The notes: generated from the sequence alone by a model not told the origin. Shown: positions 34,004-43,365, numbered from the stretch's first letter. The stretch: DNA of 64,000 nt from Streptomyces sp. SM11 (GCF_002910905.1 NZ_NEUE01000298.1:74972-138971); one strand, 5' to 3'. Numbers and translations are program-made.

Positions 34004-36010
34004 TCAGGCGGCGACCGTGACCCGGGAGTCGCCGGGGCCGGTGGCCCCCGCGTCCCTGGCCGGGTCCGGTGTCGTCCGGCGTGCGCCCTTGAGCAGGACG
34101 ACGAGCGCGGTCGCCACCAGCGTCCCGGCGGCGATGGCGAGCAGGTAGAGGAACGGCTCACCGATCAGCGGGACGACGAAGACGCCGCCGTGCGGAGCGC
34201 GCAGGGTCGCGCCGAAGGCCATCGACAGGGCGCCGGTGACCGCGCCGCCCGCCATCACCGACGGGATGACCCGCAGCGGGTCTGCGGCGGCGAACGGGAT
34301 CGCGCCCTCGGTGATGAACGAGGCGCCCAGCACCCAGGCCGCCCGGCCGTTCTCGCGCTCGGCCTTGGTGAACAGCTTCCTGCGTACGGTGGTGGCCAGC
34401 GCCATCGCCAGGGGCGGGACCATCCCGGCGGCCATGACCGCGGCCATCACCTTGAGGCTGCCGTCGGTCGGTTCGGCGAGACCGCCGACCGCGAAGGCGT
34501 ACGCCACCTTGTTCAGCGGGCCGCCCATGTCGAAGCACATCATCAGCCCGAGGACGACGCCGAGGATCACCGCGTTGGAGCCCGAGAGGCCGTTCAGCCA
34601 GTCCGTGAGCGCGCTCTGCAGCGAGGCGACGGGCTTGCCGACCACGATGAACATCAGGAAGCCCACGACCGCCGACGCGATCAAGGGGATCACCAGGACC
34701 GGCATGATGCCGCGCAGGGTCGCGTGGACCGGGACCCGCTGGATGGCCATCACCACGGCACCGGCCAGCAGACCGGCGACCAGACCACCGAGGAACCCGG
34801 CGTTCACCGTGAGCGCGATGGCACCACCGACGAAACCGGGCACCAACGCGGGCCGGTCCGCCATTCCGTACGCGATGTACCCGGCCAGCACCGGTACCAG
34901 GAACGCGAAGGCCGCCGAGCCGATCTGGTTGAGCAGCGCGGCCCAGCTGTCCGCCTCGCCCCAGACGAAGTGGTCGGCCACCGACGTGGCGCTCGCTGTC
35001 TCGTAGCCGCCGATGGCGAACGACAGGGCGATCAGCAGACCGCCCGCCGCGACGAACGGCACCATGTAGCTCACGCCGGACATCAGATACGTACGGAGCC
35101 GGACGCCGAAGTGCGCGTGATCCGCGCCGGACGCGTCTCCGGCACCGGAGTCCGCGTCGCCGTCGCTCCCGGACACGGCGGTGATCTCCCCGCGTTCCGC
35201 CTTGCGGCGGGCCTCGGCGATCAGCTCGGCGGGCCGGTTGACGCCCGCCTTCACCCCGACGTCGACCAGTGGCTTGCCCCGGAAGCGGGCCTTCTCCCGG
35301 ACCTCCACGTCGTGCGCCCAGATCACGGCGTCCGCCGCCGCGACGACGGCGGGGTCCAGCTTCCTGAAGCCGGCCGAGCCCTGCGTCTCCACCACCACCT
35401 CGACACCTTCGGCGCGGCCGGCGGCGGCCAGGGACTCGGCCGCCATGTAGGTGTGGGCGATACCGGTGGGGCAGGAGGTGACGGCGACGATCCGGAAAGG
35501 GGTGCCTTCGGCCGCTCCGGTGGCTTCCGTATCCGTATCTGCCTGCTCCTGGGCGGGTTCTTGTGCCGGCTTCTCGCCCCGGATCAGCGCGGCCACCGCC
35601 CGCGGGTCCGTTCCGGCGCGCAGGGCGGCGGTGAACTCCGGGTCCATCAGCCTGCGGGCCAGGCCCGACAGGATGGTGAGGTGCTCGTCGTCGGCTCCGG
35701 CCGGGGCCGCGATGAGGAAGACCAGATCGGCCGGACCGTCGGCCGCCCCGAAGTCGATGCCCGCCGTGCTGCGCCCGAAGGCCAGCGTCGGGGCGCTCAC
35801 ATGCTCGCTGCGGCAGTGCGGAATGCCGATGCCGCCGTCGAGGCCGGTCGGCATCTGCGCCTCGCGGGCCGCGACATCGGCCAGGAAGCCGTCGAGATCG
35901 GTGACGCGGTGCGCGGCCACCATCCGCTCGGCGAGCGACCGCGCGGCGGCGTCCTTTGTTGCGGCGGACAGATCGAGGTCGACCAGTTCCGCGGTGATCA
36001 GCTCACTCAA
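34004..36010 (-). CDS. fruA: PTS fructose transporter subunit IIABC
   Basis: This 668-residue fused EII has, in order, IIA (about 1-150; phospho-His65 in IPHCRSEH), a linker, IIB (about 170-270; the Cys in VTSCPTGIAHTYMAAE) and a membrane IIC domain (about 310-650, roughly ten transmembrane segments, with MSGVSYMVPFVAAGGLL and MCFDMGGPLNKVAYAF). It imports fructose as fructose 1-phosphate. The linker between IIA and IIB is Gln/Glu/Ala-rich. It is second in the fruR-fruK-fruA-ptsH order, about 100 bp downstream of fruK. Confidence 0.95.
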   Translation of the reverse strand: MSELITAELVDLDLSAATKDAAARSLAERMVAAHRVTDLDGFLADVAAREAQMPTGLDGGIGIPHCRSEHVSAPTLAFGRSTAGIDFGAADGPADLVFLIAAPAGADDEHLTILSGLARRLMDPEFTAALRAGTDPRAVAALIRGEKPAQEPAQEQADTDTEATGAAEGTPFRIVAVTSCPTGIAHTYMAAESLAAAGRAEGVEVVVETQGSAGFRKLDPAVVAAADAVIWAHDVEVREKARFRGKPLVDVGVKAGVNRPAELIAEARRKAERGEITAVSGSDGDADSGAGDASGADHAHFGVRLRTYLMSGVSYMVPFVAAGGLLIALSFAIGGYETASATSVADHFVWGEADSWAALLNQIGSAAFAFLVPVLAGYIAYGMADRPALVPGFVGGAIALTVNAGFLGGLVAGLLAGAVVMAIQRVPVHATLRGIMPVLVIPLIASAVVGFLMFIVVGKPVASLQSALTDWLNGLSGSNAVILGVVLGLMMCFDMGGPLNKVAYAFAVGGLAEPTDGSLKVMAAVMAAGMVPPLAMALATTVRRKLFTKAERENGRAAWVLGASFITEGAIPFAAADPLRVIPSVMAGGAVTGALSMAFGATLRAPHGGVFVVPLIGEPFLYLLAIAAGTLVATALVVLLKGARRTTPDPARDAGATGPGDSRVTVAA

Positions 36011-36113
36011 CGCGGTGCTCCTTGCTCGGGGACCGCCGTGCGGCGGCTCGGGGGGACGGGGCGACAGGCTCGTACGGGTGGGGTCCGTACGGGAGTTGCG
36101 GGGGTGCGGGGAG

Positions 36114-37061
36114 TCATGGGGCGGGCTCCCCCAACGCGCGGTCCAGCGGCACCTCGGAGGTCACTCCGACCGACGGCAGATCGAGGTCGGCCGGGGCGGG
36201 CATGAGGCTTCCGGCCAGCTGCACAGCCGCGGCCCCGTGGGCGACGGCCGAGATGAGCGCCTCCGGGCCCTGCCCGCCCGCCGCCAGGAAGCCGGCGAGA
36301 GAGGCGTCCCCGGCGCCGACGTCGCTGCGTACGGCGGCCACCGGGGCGGTGGCGAAATACGTGCCCGACGCCTCGACCAGCAGCTGCCCGTCCGCGCCCA
36401 GGCTCGCCAGCACCGACCGGGCGCCGCGCTCGCGCAGCTCCTCGGCTGCCCTCAGCGCGTCGCCCACCGTGGCGAGCGGCCTGCCGACGGCCTCGGCGAG
36501 CTCCTGGGCATTGGGTTTGATCACGTCGGGCCCCCGGTCCAGGGCCGCGGTCAGCGCCGCTCCGGAGGTGTCCAGCGCGATCCGCGCACCGGCCCGGTGG
36601 CTCCGCTCGACCAGCTCCGCGTACCACTGCGGCGGCAGTCCCCGTGGCAGGCTCCCGCAGCAGGCGATCCAGTCGGCGGCCGACGAGCGGACCCGTACCG
36701 CTTCCAGGACGTCCTCCGCCTCGGCCGGACTCAGCTCGGGTCCCGCCGCGTTGACCTTGGTGAGGGTGCCGTCGGGTTCGACGAGCGTGACGTTGATCCT
36801 GGTGTTCCCGGCGATGGGCACACCGGCGGCCTCGATGCCGAGATCGCCGAGCAGCCGGGCGAGCAGCGCGCCCTCCGGGCCGCCCATGGGGGCGACGGCG
36901 ACGGTGCGGTGCCCGGCCGCGGCGACCGCGCGGGAGACGTTGACGCCCTTGCCGCCCGGGTCGACGCGGTCGGCCGTGGCGCGCAGCACGGTGCCGCGGG
37001 TCAGGCCGGGCAGCTCGTAGGTCCGGTCCAGGCTGGGATTGGGTGTGACGGTGAGGATCAT
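36114..37061 (-). CDS. fruK: 1-phosphofructokinase
   Basis: This 315-residue ribokinase-like (PfkB) enzyme phosphorylates fructose 1-phosphate made by FruA to fructose 1,6-bisphosphate. Motifs: N-terminal TVTPNPSLDRTYE, the glycine-rich DPGGKGVNVSRA near residue 35, and the C-terminal SVGAGDASLAGFLAA with the catalytic aspartate (DVGAGDA). Its start overlaps the stop of fruR by 4 bp (37058-37061), so the two are translationally coupled. Confidence 0.94.
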   Translation of the reverse strand: MILTVTPNPSLDRTYELPGLTRGTVLRATADRVDPGGKGVNVSRAVAAAGHRTVAVAPMGGPEGALLARLLGDLGIEAAGVPIAGNTRINVTLVEPDGTLTKVNAAGPELSPAEAEDVLEAVRVRSSAADWIACCGSLPRGLPPQWYAELVERSHRAGARIALDTSGAALTAALDRGPDVIKPNAQELAEAVGRPLATVGDALRAAEELRERGARSVLASLGADGQLLVEASGTYFATAPVAAVRSDVGAGDASLAGFLAAGGQGPEALISAVAHGAAAVQLAGSLMPAPADLDLPSVGVTSEVPLDRALGEPAP

Positions 37062-37819
37062 GCGCGTACTACTTCCGTGCCCCGGCTCTCGATGGAGCGG
37101 GCGTCGTCGGGGCTGAGGCCCGTGTCGGTGATGAGCAGGTCCACATCGGTGAGATCGCCGAAGCGGGCGAAGTGCTCCTGCCCGAACTTGCCGGAATCGG
37201 CGAGCAGGACGACCCGGCGGGCCGCCTTGATCACGGCCCGCTTCACCGCGGCCTCGGCGAGGTCGGGCGTGGTCAGGCCGCTGTCGGGGGAGAAGCCGTT
37301 GGTGGCGAGGAAGACCACGTCGGCGTTGATCTCGGCGTACGAACCCAGCGCCCAGGCGTCGACCGCCGCGCGGGTACGGTGCCGGACCCGGCCGCCCACC
37401 AGGTGCAGGGCGATGCCGGGGTGGTCGGCGAGACGGGCGGCCACCGGCAGTGCGTGCGTCACCACGGTCAGCGTCGCGTCGACCGGCACGGCGGCGGCGA
37501 GCCGCGCGGTCGTGGTCCCGGCGTCGACGATCACATTGCCGTCGGCGGGCAGCTCGGCGAGGGCGGCCTGCGCGATGCGGTCCTTCTCGTCGGCGGCGAG
37601 GGCGTCGCGCTCGGCGAGGTCGGGCTCGAAGTCGAGCCTGCCGACCGGGATCGCCCCGCCGTGCACCCGGCGCAGCAGTCCCGCCCGGTCCAGGGCCTTG
37701 AGATCGCGCCGAACGGTCTCGGCCGTCACCTGGAACTCCTCGGCCAGGGACAGCACATCGACCCGGCCGCTCTCCTGGGCGAGGCGGAGGATCTCCTGCT
37801 GACGCTCCGGTGCGTACAT
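37058..37819 (-). CDS. fruR: DeoR family regulator of the fructose operon
   Basis: This DeoR-family repressor of 253 residues begins MYAPERQQEILRLAQESGRVDVLSLAEEFQVTAETVRRDLKAL (HTH residues about 4-55), followed by a sugar-phosphate sensor domain with DAGTTTARLA and NADVVFLATNGF. It should sense fructose 1-phosphate and release the operon. ATG 37819 is the family start; ATG 37840 in the same frame would add seven residues (MERKRNH) and cannot be excluded. First gene of fruR-fruK-fruA-ptsH. Confidence 0.9.
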   Translation of the reverse strand: MYAPERQQEILRLAQESGRVDVLSLAEEFQVTAETVRRDLKALDRAGLLRRVHGGAIPVGRLDFEPDLAERDALAADEKDRIAQAALAELPADGNVIVDAGTTTARLAAAVPVDATLTVVTHALPVAARLADHPGIALHLVGGRVRHRTRAAVDAWALGSYAEINADVVFLATNGFSPDSGLTTPDLAEAAVKRAVIKAARRVVLLADSGKFGQEHFARFGDLTDVDLLITDTGLSPDDARSIESRGTEVVRA

Positions 37820-37859
37820 GTGGTTTCGTTTCCGTTCCATGCCCGAGTCTGTGGTTTCG
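37819..37859. promoter_or_regulatory. Direct repeats at fruR start, candidate operator
   Basis: TGTGGTTTCG occurs at 37819-37828 and again at 37850-37859, 31 bp apart, which is three helical turns. One copy covers the fruR start codon. Further upstream, GTGTTTACATTCC (37884-37899, minus strand) is the A+T-rich promoter segment. DeoR proteins often bind spaced direct repeats, so FruR autoregulation is plausible. Confidence 0.4.
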
Positions 37860-38025
37860 CGCTCAGGTTACGTCCGAGGTGTGGGAATGTAAACACAACC
37901 GGGCGAAGAGTGGGCATGAACGGAAGGCCGGGCTCGTCGGCGGACCTGCGCGCACAGTCGGGAAGGGCGCACCCATGCACGGTGCGCCCCGCCCGGCGGG
38001 TCCGGTCACTGCGTACCGGGTCCGG

Positions 38026-38283
38026 CTACGGCGTTCCGGGTGCGTCCTCGCTCAGGGCGCGGGCCAGCAGGGGAGTCCCGGGAACCTGATGGCCGCCGCT
38101 GGCGAGCATGCGGACCTCGCCCCGGTCGCTGATCTCGGCGCGCACGATCCCCGTCTCGTCCTCGTACACCGGGGATCCGCCCGCCCCCAGCCGGTCGGTC
38201 AGCCGGACGGAGACCACGTCGTCCGCGGCGCCGGACAGCTGGAAGATGAGTTCGTAACGCTCGGTGTGCACCATGTGATCCAT
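38026..38283 (-). CDS. Small conserved protein (DUF6296-like)
   Basis: This 85-residue soluble protein (MDHMVHTERYELIFQLSG...) has the region GGSPVYEDETGIVRAEISDRGEVRMLASGG, which I recall from small conserved actinomycete proteins grouped as DUF6296. Function unknown. The start at 38283 is chosen since the open frame upstream (to 38418) has no similarity. Divergent from the lipoprotein gene. Confidence 0.6.
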   Translation of the reverse strand: MDHMVHTERYELIFQLSGAADDVVSVRLTDRLGAGGSPVYEDETGIVRAEISDRGEVRMLASGGHQVPGTPLLARALSEDAPGTP

Positions 38284-38471
38284 GACGGCCTCCCGGCCGG
38301 GCGCGGAGAGTACGGCCCTGCCGCCATTGTTTCGCACCCCGGCGCCCGCCGCCCGGGGAGCGACGGCCAACGGGCGGAGCCGCCCGGTCGATCGGGTGAC
38401 TCCCCGATAGGACAACATGACCGATGGCCCGGAGGGCTAGGCATGCGTGCATGAGACTTGAGCCTCGACGA

Positions 38472-39254
38472 ATGAACAGTGCCTCCTCCCGTTCCCGCAC
38501 CCTCAAGGCGGTCGGCGCCCTCGGCGTGGCCGCCGCCACGGCCATGCTGATGACCGGATGCGGTCAGAGCTCGGACAGCGCGACGAGCGCGGCCACCTCC
38601 GAGGCTGCGAAGGTCGTCCCGCAGAAGCAGACGACGTCGCCCTCGGCCGACGCCGAGCTGACCGAGGACCAGCGGGAGCGCAAGGAGGTACTCGACGCCA
38701 CCAAGGTCACCTTCGACGACGCGGCCACCACCGCCGCCGGCGAGGTCGCCAACAGCAAGCTGGTCGACATCGACCTGGAGGGTGTCGACGACGACCGCGA
38801 CGAGAGCCCCAGCCCGACCACGACCGGGAGTCCGACGGGCACGGCCAGCCCGACCGGAACCGCGAGCCCGACAGGCTCCGCCAGCGCGAGTCCGGGTGCC
38901 GAGGGCCCGGTCTGGGTCGCGGAGGTCGCGGAGAAGGACGGCACGATCCACACCGTCCGCATCAACGCGGTCGACGGCAAGGTGATCGAGGCCCGTGTCG
39001 ACGCGGATCAGGACGCCGACGACAAGAAGCAGACGGCCGACCGGCTCGCCCAGGCCACCCAGACCCCGCAGCAGGCGGCCAAGGTCGCCACCGAGAAGAA
39101 GAAGGGGACGGTCACTTCCGTCAGCCTCGACGACAACGAGGGCAACGGGGGCATCTGGCAGGTCGACGTGGTCGGCTCCGGCTGGAAGAGGACGACCTTC
39201 GACGTGGACGCCAAGAACGACACCATCGTCCGCGAGGAGACCGACAAGTACTGA
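38472..39254 (+). CDS. Lipoprotein with PepSY-like domains
   Basis: This secreted lipoprotein has a signal sequence ending in the lipobox MLMTGCGQ (Cys near residue 32 of the MNSASS start). A Ser/Thr/Pro-rich linker with SPTGTA-type repeats (about 118-142) separates two similar halves, each ending in a PepSY-like strand pattern (VWVAEVAEKDGTIHTVRINAVDGKVIEARVD, and IWQVDVVGSGWKRTTFDVDAKNDTIVREE). Such domains may inhibit extracellular proteases. ATG 38451 in the same frame is an alternative start; neither has a convincing RBS. A bidirectional terminator follows. Confidence 0.78.
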   Translation: MNSASSRSRTLKAVGALGVAAATAMLMTGCGQSSDSATSAATSEAAKVVPQKQTTSPSADAELTEDQRERKEVLDATKVTFDDAATTAAGEVANSKLVDIDLEGVDDDRDESPSPTTTGSPTGTASPTGTASPTGSASASPGAEGPVWVAEVAEKDGTIHTVRINAVDGKVIEARVDADQDADDKKQTADRLAQATQTPQQAAKVATEKKKGTVTSVSLDDNEGNGGIWQVDVVGSGWKRTTFDVDAKNDTIVREETDKY

Positions 39255-39274
39255 CCGCCGCCGCCCTGCCAACG

Positions 39275-39314
39275 CGTGAAGGGGCACGCCGGACACCCGG
39301 CGTACCCCTTCACG
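39275..39314. terminator. Bidirectional terminator between lipoprotein and serine hydrolase
   Basis: 18-base arms (39275-39292 and 39297-39314) pair with a single C-A mismatch over a four-base loop, followed by TCTTCCCG. The hairpin sits exactly between two converging genes. Confidence 0.7.
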
Positions 39315-39342
39315 TCTTCCCGTACGGGCGCTGGAACGTGTC

Positions 39343-40584
39343 CTAGCGGACGCCGACCGGCTTCCGACGGTCGAGCAGCCGGCAGACGAAGTCTTCCTGG
39401 AGCTCGCGGAGGGTGGCCAGCAGTCGCGGATTCGTCGCGCTGTTCACCTGGGAGGTGAGGGAGACGGTCAGCGACCGCTTGCCGTCCTTGGTCCCCGCGG
39501 CCAGCTGTGTGTAGCCGGGGAAGTTGCCGGTGTGGCCGTACACGGTGCCGCAGCGCGTCGCGTAGGAGAACACGGCGAGACCAGCCCTGTTGCGTCCGGG
39601 ACCGGCGGGTTCGGAGCTGCCCGCCACGAAGTACAGCTGCTCCCGGCGGACCGCCGGGCCGAGACCCAGCCCCCCGGCGTAGCCGCGCATGAAGGCCTCC
39701 AGATCCCGGGGCGTGGAGACGATGCCGCCCGACGCCCATACCCCCGAGGCGCCGAGCGCCGTGCTGACGTCCTCCGGTGCGCCCGGCCGGTCCACCGCGT
39801 AGCCGTGCAGATAGGGCCCGGGCAGCCGGTAACCCTGCGGGAGGCTGGTGTCGCGCAGGCCGAGCGGCCGGTACACGAGTTCGGCGAGGAGCCTCTCGTA
39901 CCGCTGCCCCGTCGCAGCCTCGGCCATCAGCGCCACGGCGATGTTGTCGGAATTGGAATAGCGGTACGCCGAGCCCGGCCGGAACCGCAGTGGGTCCCCT
40001 GCGACGTACTCCAGCAGCCGGCGGGAGTCGAAGTGCCAGCGCGGGTCGGCCGTCAGCTCGGCGATGAACGTGGGGGCCTCGGTGTAGTCGGGGAGCCCGC
40101 TGGTGTGGTTCAGGAGCTGGCGGAGCGTCACCCGGTGCCAGGCGGCGGGGAGCTCGGGCAGCCGCCGGCCGATGGTGTCGTCCAGGCCGAGCGCCCCCCG
40201 CTCGGCCAGCTGCAGGGCGACCGAGCCGCTGAACGCCTTCGCCGTGCTGGCGATCCGCATGTGGTCGGTGGTCCGGGGCGGACGCCCGGTGCCGAGCTGC
40301 GACGTACCCGCCCGGTACACCTCGCTGCTGCCGCCCGTCGTGAGGACGGCGATGGCGCCGGGCGGCCCGCCCGGGGTGTCCACGAGCGCCTGGAGCCCGC
40401 GCTGCAGCGCGCGGTCGATCGGCCCGTGCGGGCCGCCCCCGTTCCCGCCGGCTTCTCCGCCCGCGTGGGCCGGGCCGGTCATCGGGCCGGCGAGCGATGC
40501 GGCCGCCAGGGCCGCGACGACGGCTCTTCGCCGCCGGGGCCGACCGTGGGGGAGCGGGGCGTCCGGAACGGAACGAGCGGGCAC
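39343..40584 (-). CDS. Secreted serine hydrolase (beta-lactamase / D-Ala-D-Ala carboxypeptidase, S12)
   Basis: This penicillin-recognising enzyme of 413 residues has a signal peptide rich in Arg (HGRPRRRRAVVAALAAASLAGPMTGPAHA, a possible Tat-type double-Arg stretch). The catalytic motifs are Ser113-Thr-Ala-Lys116, the tyrosine motif YSN in YRYSNSDN and the third box HTG in YGHTGNFPG. This is the class C beta-lactamase/DD-peptidase S12 pattern of Streptomyces R61-like carboxypeptidases, so cell-wall or lactam action is likely. GTG 40584 has AGGAGG upstream. Confidence 0.88.
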   Translation of the reverse strand: MPARSVPDAPLPHGRPRRRRAVVAALAAASLAGPMTGPAHAGGEAGGNGGGPHGPIDRALQRGLQALVDTPGGPPGAIAVLTTGGSSEVYRAGTSQLGTGRPPRTTDHMRIASTAKAFSGSVALQLAERGALGLDDTIGRRLPELPAAWHRVTLRQLLNHTSGLPDYTEAPTFIAELTADPRWHFDSRRLLEYVAGDPLRFRPGSAYRYSNSDNIAVALMAEAATGQRYERLLAELVYRPLGLRDTSLPQGYRLPGPYLHGYAVDRPGAPEDVSTALGASGVWASGGIVSTPRDLEAFMRGYAGGLGLGPAVRREQLYFVAGSSEPAGPGRNRAGLAVFSYATRCGTVYGHTGNFPGYTQLAAGTKDGKRSLTVSLTSQVNSATNPRLLATLRELQEDFVCRLLDRRKPVGVR

Positions 40585-40756
40585 GGGGCCTCCTGAAGGC
40601 GGTGGGCGTCGGTGCGCGGAGCGGACTGTCCGCTCCCGCGAGCCCCAGCATCGGGCGGCCGGACGGGGCTTGCCTCCGAGGTGGACCGTCCGGCCGATCA
40701 CCGCCACACCGCCGCCGGGCCGCGGCCGTCATCCGCCGCATCCTGCCGTGCCCCGG

Positions 40757-41260
40757 TCAGCGGGCCGGAGGAGCGCCCCCGCTCAGGTCCAGGACGTACC
40801 GCCGCCCCGGGCGCGCGCCGAACAGCACGTCCTCCAGCGGCTCGAACCCCGTACGAGCCAGCACAGCGCGGGATCCCGTGTTGTCCAGCGTCGTCTCCGC
40901 GTGCAGCGCGGTGAGCCCGTACTCCTGGACCGCCAGCACGCAGACCTGCTGGACCGCCCAGGTGGCCAGCCCCCGCCCCGCTGCCTTCTCCGCTATCCGG
41001 TAGCCCAGCTCGGCCGAACCGTCCCGCACCCCGAGGAGGTTGATCCGGCCGAGGACGCCGCCGTCGTCGTCCTCGATGAGGTGGAAGTGGTGCAGCCCCG
41101 CGTCCTGCTCGGCGAGCAGCACGCGGTGGCGTTCGGCGAACGCGGCGAAATAGTCCTCGCCCCGGTCGGGAACGGAAGCGGCGAAGTAGGCCCGGTTCTC
41201 CCGCTCGAAGGCGAGCAGGGCCTCGGCGTGGTCGGGGCGGAGCCGGCTGATGGACGTCAT
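40757..41260 (-). CDS. GNAT family N-acetyltransferase (RimJ/RimL type)
   Basis: This 167-residue acetyltransferase has the acetyl-CoA-binding motif YRIAEKAAGRGLATWAVQQV (R/Q-x-x-G-x-G/A, near residue 92) and the downstream LHAETTLDNTGSRAVLARTGFEPLE. The asparagine before the SRAVLARTGF loop is typical of RimJ/RimL proteins that acetylate ribosomal protein or other N-termini. The start MTSISRLRPDH is unambiguous. It lies downstream of the ATPase gene on the same strand. Confidence 0.87.
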   Translation of the reverse strand: MTSISRLRPDHAEALLAFERENRAYFAASVPDRGEDYFAAFAERHRVLLAEQDAGLHHFHLIEDDDGGVLGRINLLGVRDGSAELGYRIAEKAAGRGLATWAVQQVCVLAVQEYGLTALHAETTLDNTGSRAVLARTGFEPLEDVLFGARPGRRYVLDLSGGAPPAR

Positions 41261-41311
41261 ACCGGGATGCTAGGCGGTGTCCCTTCGAGGTGTCCGGCGA
41301 CCGCTTGGCGG

Positions 41312-41333
41312 AGCCGGGGCTGTGGCTCCGGCT
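41312..41333 (-). terminator. Short hairpin at the end of the ATPase gene
   Basis: AGCCGGGGC and GCTCCGGCT pair with one G-U wobble over a 4-base loop, overlapping the stop codon of the ATPase gene. Without a T-run it is a weak terminator or an RNA-stability element. Confidence 0.35.
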
Positions 41334-43365
41334 ATCCGGGATACCCGCGCTCCAGCGCGTGGGCCAGGCCGCTTTCGGCGTCGTCGGCCGAGGCGCGCCG
41401 GTAGGCCCGCTCGTACGCCGAGTCGCCCGCCGCCTGCCGGGCCCGGAGCTCCCACTGCTGGCGGATCGCCCCGAGCTCCGGCGTGCCCCGGTGCGGGTGG
41501 CCGATCATGCGCCAGTACGTGTGTCCCGTACCGGAGGCACGGGCCGCGGCCACCCCGTTGCCCTGGGCGGCGATGGCTCCGGCGAGCAGATCGAGCCCGA
41601 GCGCTATGCCAAGGCTGTCGTGCAGCTCGTGCTTGCTCGCGAGCATCGCGCGCGCGTGGCTCTCGGCGTGCCGGGGTCGCCCCTGGAGCAGGTGGATGAG
41701 GGCCAGTTGGTGATCGGCGTAGGCCCGTGCCCAGTGCTCGCCGAAGCGTAGACTGATCCGCTGGAGCCGCATGGCCTCCTCGTACGCCTCGTCCAGCCGG
41801 CCGAGCGCGGACAGGGCGAACAGCCGTATCACCCGGCAGCGCAGCTGCGAGGGCGCGTCGGCGGGGTCGCCCGGGTGGTGGCGCAGCGCGCGGTCGCTGA
41901 CGGAGTGCGCGGTGAGCGGCCGTCCCATCATCAGATACGTGAAGCTCATGGAGTGGGCCGCGAGGAGCACGGCCTCGGGGTCCTCGTCGCGGCGGGCCGC
42001 GTGCCGGCATTCCTCGCCGGTGCGGCGGGCCGCCTCGTGGTCGCCCTGCAGGGTCAGTGTGATGCCCAGGGCCCAGAGCGCCCGGGTGCGGTGCGGGCCG
42101 GCGGAGAGCGGCAGGGCGAGCACCCTTCGCAGATACGTACGGGCCTCGTGCAGATGGCCGCAGCAGCTCCAGAAGAGGCCGGCGCATCCGGCCATCTCCA
42201 TCGCCATCTCCGGGTCCTCGGCCAGCAGATGGTCCAGGGCCGCGCACAGGTCCGCGTGGGTGTCGGCGATCCGATGGTACCAGAGGACCTGCGACGGCCC
42301 CAGCCAGCCCGTGTACGCCTGGACGGCGACATGGGCGAAGTGCCGGGCGTGCCGGTCCGAGAGGAGCACGTCCTCCGCCAGCTCGGCCAGCCACATCGCC
42401 CCGTACTCGCGCAGCGTGTCCAGCATCCGGTAGCCGTCCCCGGTCCGCCGGAGCACGGACTGGTCGGCCAGGCGTTCCAGGGCAGGGGCGATCGCCCCGG
42501 TCTCCAGCGGCCCGCCCGCGCACACCGCCTCCGCGTCCGCGGTCGTGATGACGCCGCGGAAGACGGAGAGCCGCGCCCACAGCAGCCGCTCCAGCGGTGC
42601 GCAGAGTTCGTGGCTCCAGCCGATCGTGGTGCGCAGGGCCCGGTGGCGGCGGGGCCAGAGGGTGTCGTCGGTGAGGTTCTCCGTCCGGGAGGCCAGCCGC
42701 CCGGTGATCTCCCGCACAGTGCTCCGGCGGAGCTGGGCGCAGGCCAGTTCGACGGCGAGCGGTATGCCGTCGAGCCGGCGGCAGATCTCGGCGACGGCGG
42801 CCGCGCTCCCGGGGTCGTCGAGCGAGACTCCCGGGGCGACGGCGGCCGCGCGCTCGTGGAAGAGCCGGACCGCCTCGTCACCGTCGTCCCCCGCGGACAG
42901 CGGGGGCACCTCGACGCACATCTCGTCCGCCGCGCCCAACGGCTCCCTGCTGGTGGTCAGGACCGTCAGACCCGGGGCAGCGGCGAGCAGTTCGGCGACG
43001 AGCTGCCCGCAGGGGCCGACGATCCGCTCGCAACAGTCGAGCACGAGGAGCAGATGCCGTTCGGACAGCCATTCACCGAGCGCGGCCACCGGCCGCCGGG
43101 GGCTGTGGTCCAGGAGCCCGACGCCGTCGCAGACCGTCGTGGCGAGCAGTTGCTCGTCGTGCAGATGGGACAGGTCGGCCCACCAGACGCCGTCGGCGTA
43201 GCGGTCCCGCGCACACTCGGCGGTGCGCAGGGCCAGCCGGCTCTTGCCGACCCCGCCGGGGCCGGTGAGCGTGACCAGCCGATGATCTCGAAGTGCCCGT
43301 TCGACGCTGACCAGTTCGCTGTCGCGGCCGACGAAGCTGGTCGTCACGACGGGGAGGTTGCCCAT
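41332..43365 (-). CDS. AfsR-like NB-ARC/TPR ATPase
   Basis: This 677-residue STAND ATPase has an NB-ARC module (residues about 10-280) with Walker A LTGPGGVGKSRLAL, Walker B LLLVLDCCE, the TSREPLG sensor and the GIPLAVELA (GxP) motif. It is followed by a winged region and TPR-like helices (about 400-677). AfsR and other SARPs carry the same module after a DNA-binding BTAD domain, but that domain is absent here. ATG 43365 is used; the frame upstream to 43491 is not coding. It may be a signal-sensing ATPase without direct DNA binding; the target is unknown. Confidence 0.83.
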   Translation of the reverse strand: MGNLPVVTTSFVGRDSELVSVERALRDHRLVTLTGPGGVGKSRLALRTAECARDRYADGVWWADLSHLHDEQLLATTVCDGVGLLDHSPRRPVAALGEWLSERHLLLVLDCCERIVGPCGQLVAELLAAAPGLTVLTTSREPLGAADEMCVEVPPLSAGDDGDEAVRLFHERAAAVAPGVSLDDPGSAAAVAEICRRLDGIPLAVELACAQLRRSTVREITGRLASRTENLTDDTLWPRRHRALRTTIGWSHELCAPLERLLWARLSVFRGVITTADAEAVCAGGPLETGAIAPALERLADQSVLRRTGDGYRMLDTLREYGAMWLAELAEDVLLSDRHARHFAHVAVQAYTGWLGPSQVLWYHRIADTHADLCAALDHLLAEDPEMAMEMAGCAGLFWSCCGHLHEARTYLRRVLALPLSAGPHRTRALWALGITLTLQGDHEAARRTGEECRHAARRDEDPEAVLLAAHSMSFTYLMMGRPLTAHSVSDRALRHHPGDPADAPSQLRCRVIRLFALSALGRLDEAYEEAMRLQRISLRFGEHWARAYADHQLALIHLLQGRPRHAESHARAMLASKHELHDSLGIALGLDLLAGAIAAQGNGVAAARASGTGHTYWRMIGHPHRGTPELGAIRQQWELRARQAAGDSAYERAYRRASADDAESGLAHALERGYPG

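Noticed and set aside
33977..36205. A 742-codon open frame antisense to fruA.
   Set aside because: Long antisense frames are usual in very G+C-rich DNA. The composition (Arg/Gly/His/Asp-rich, no motif) is shadow-like, and FruA on the other strand is certain.
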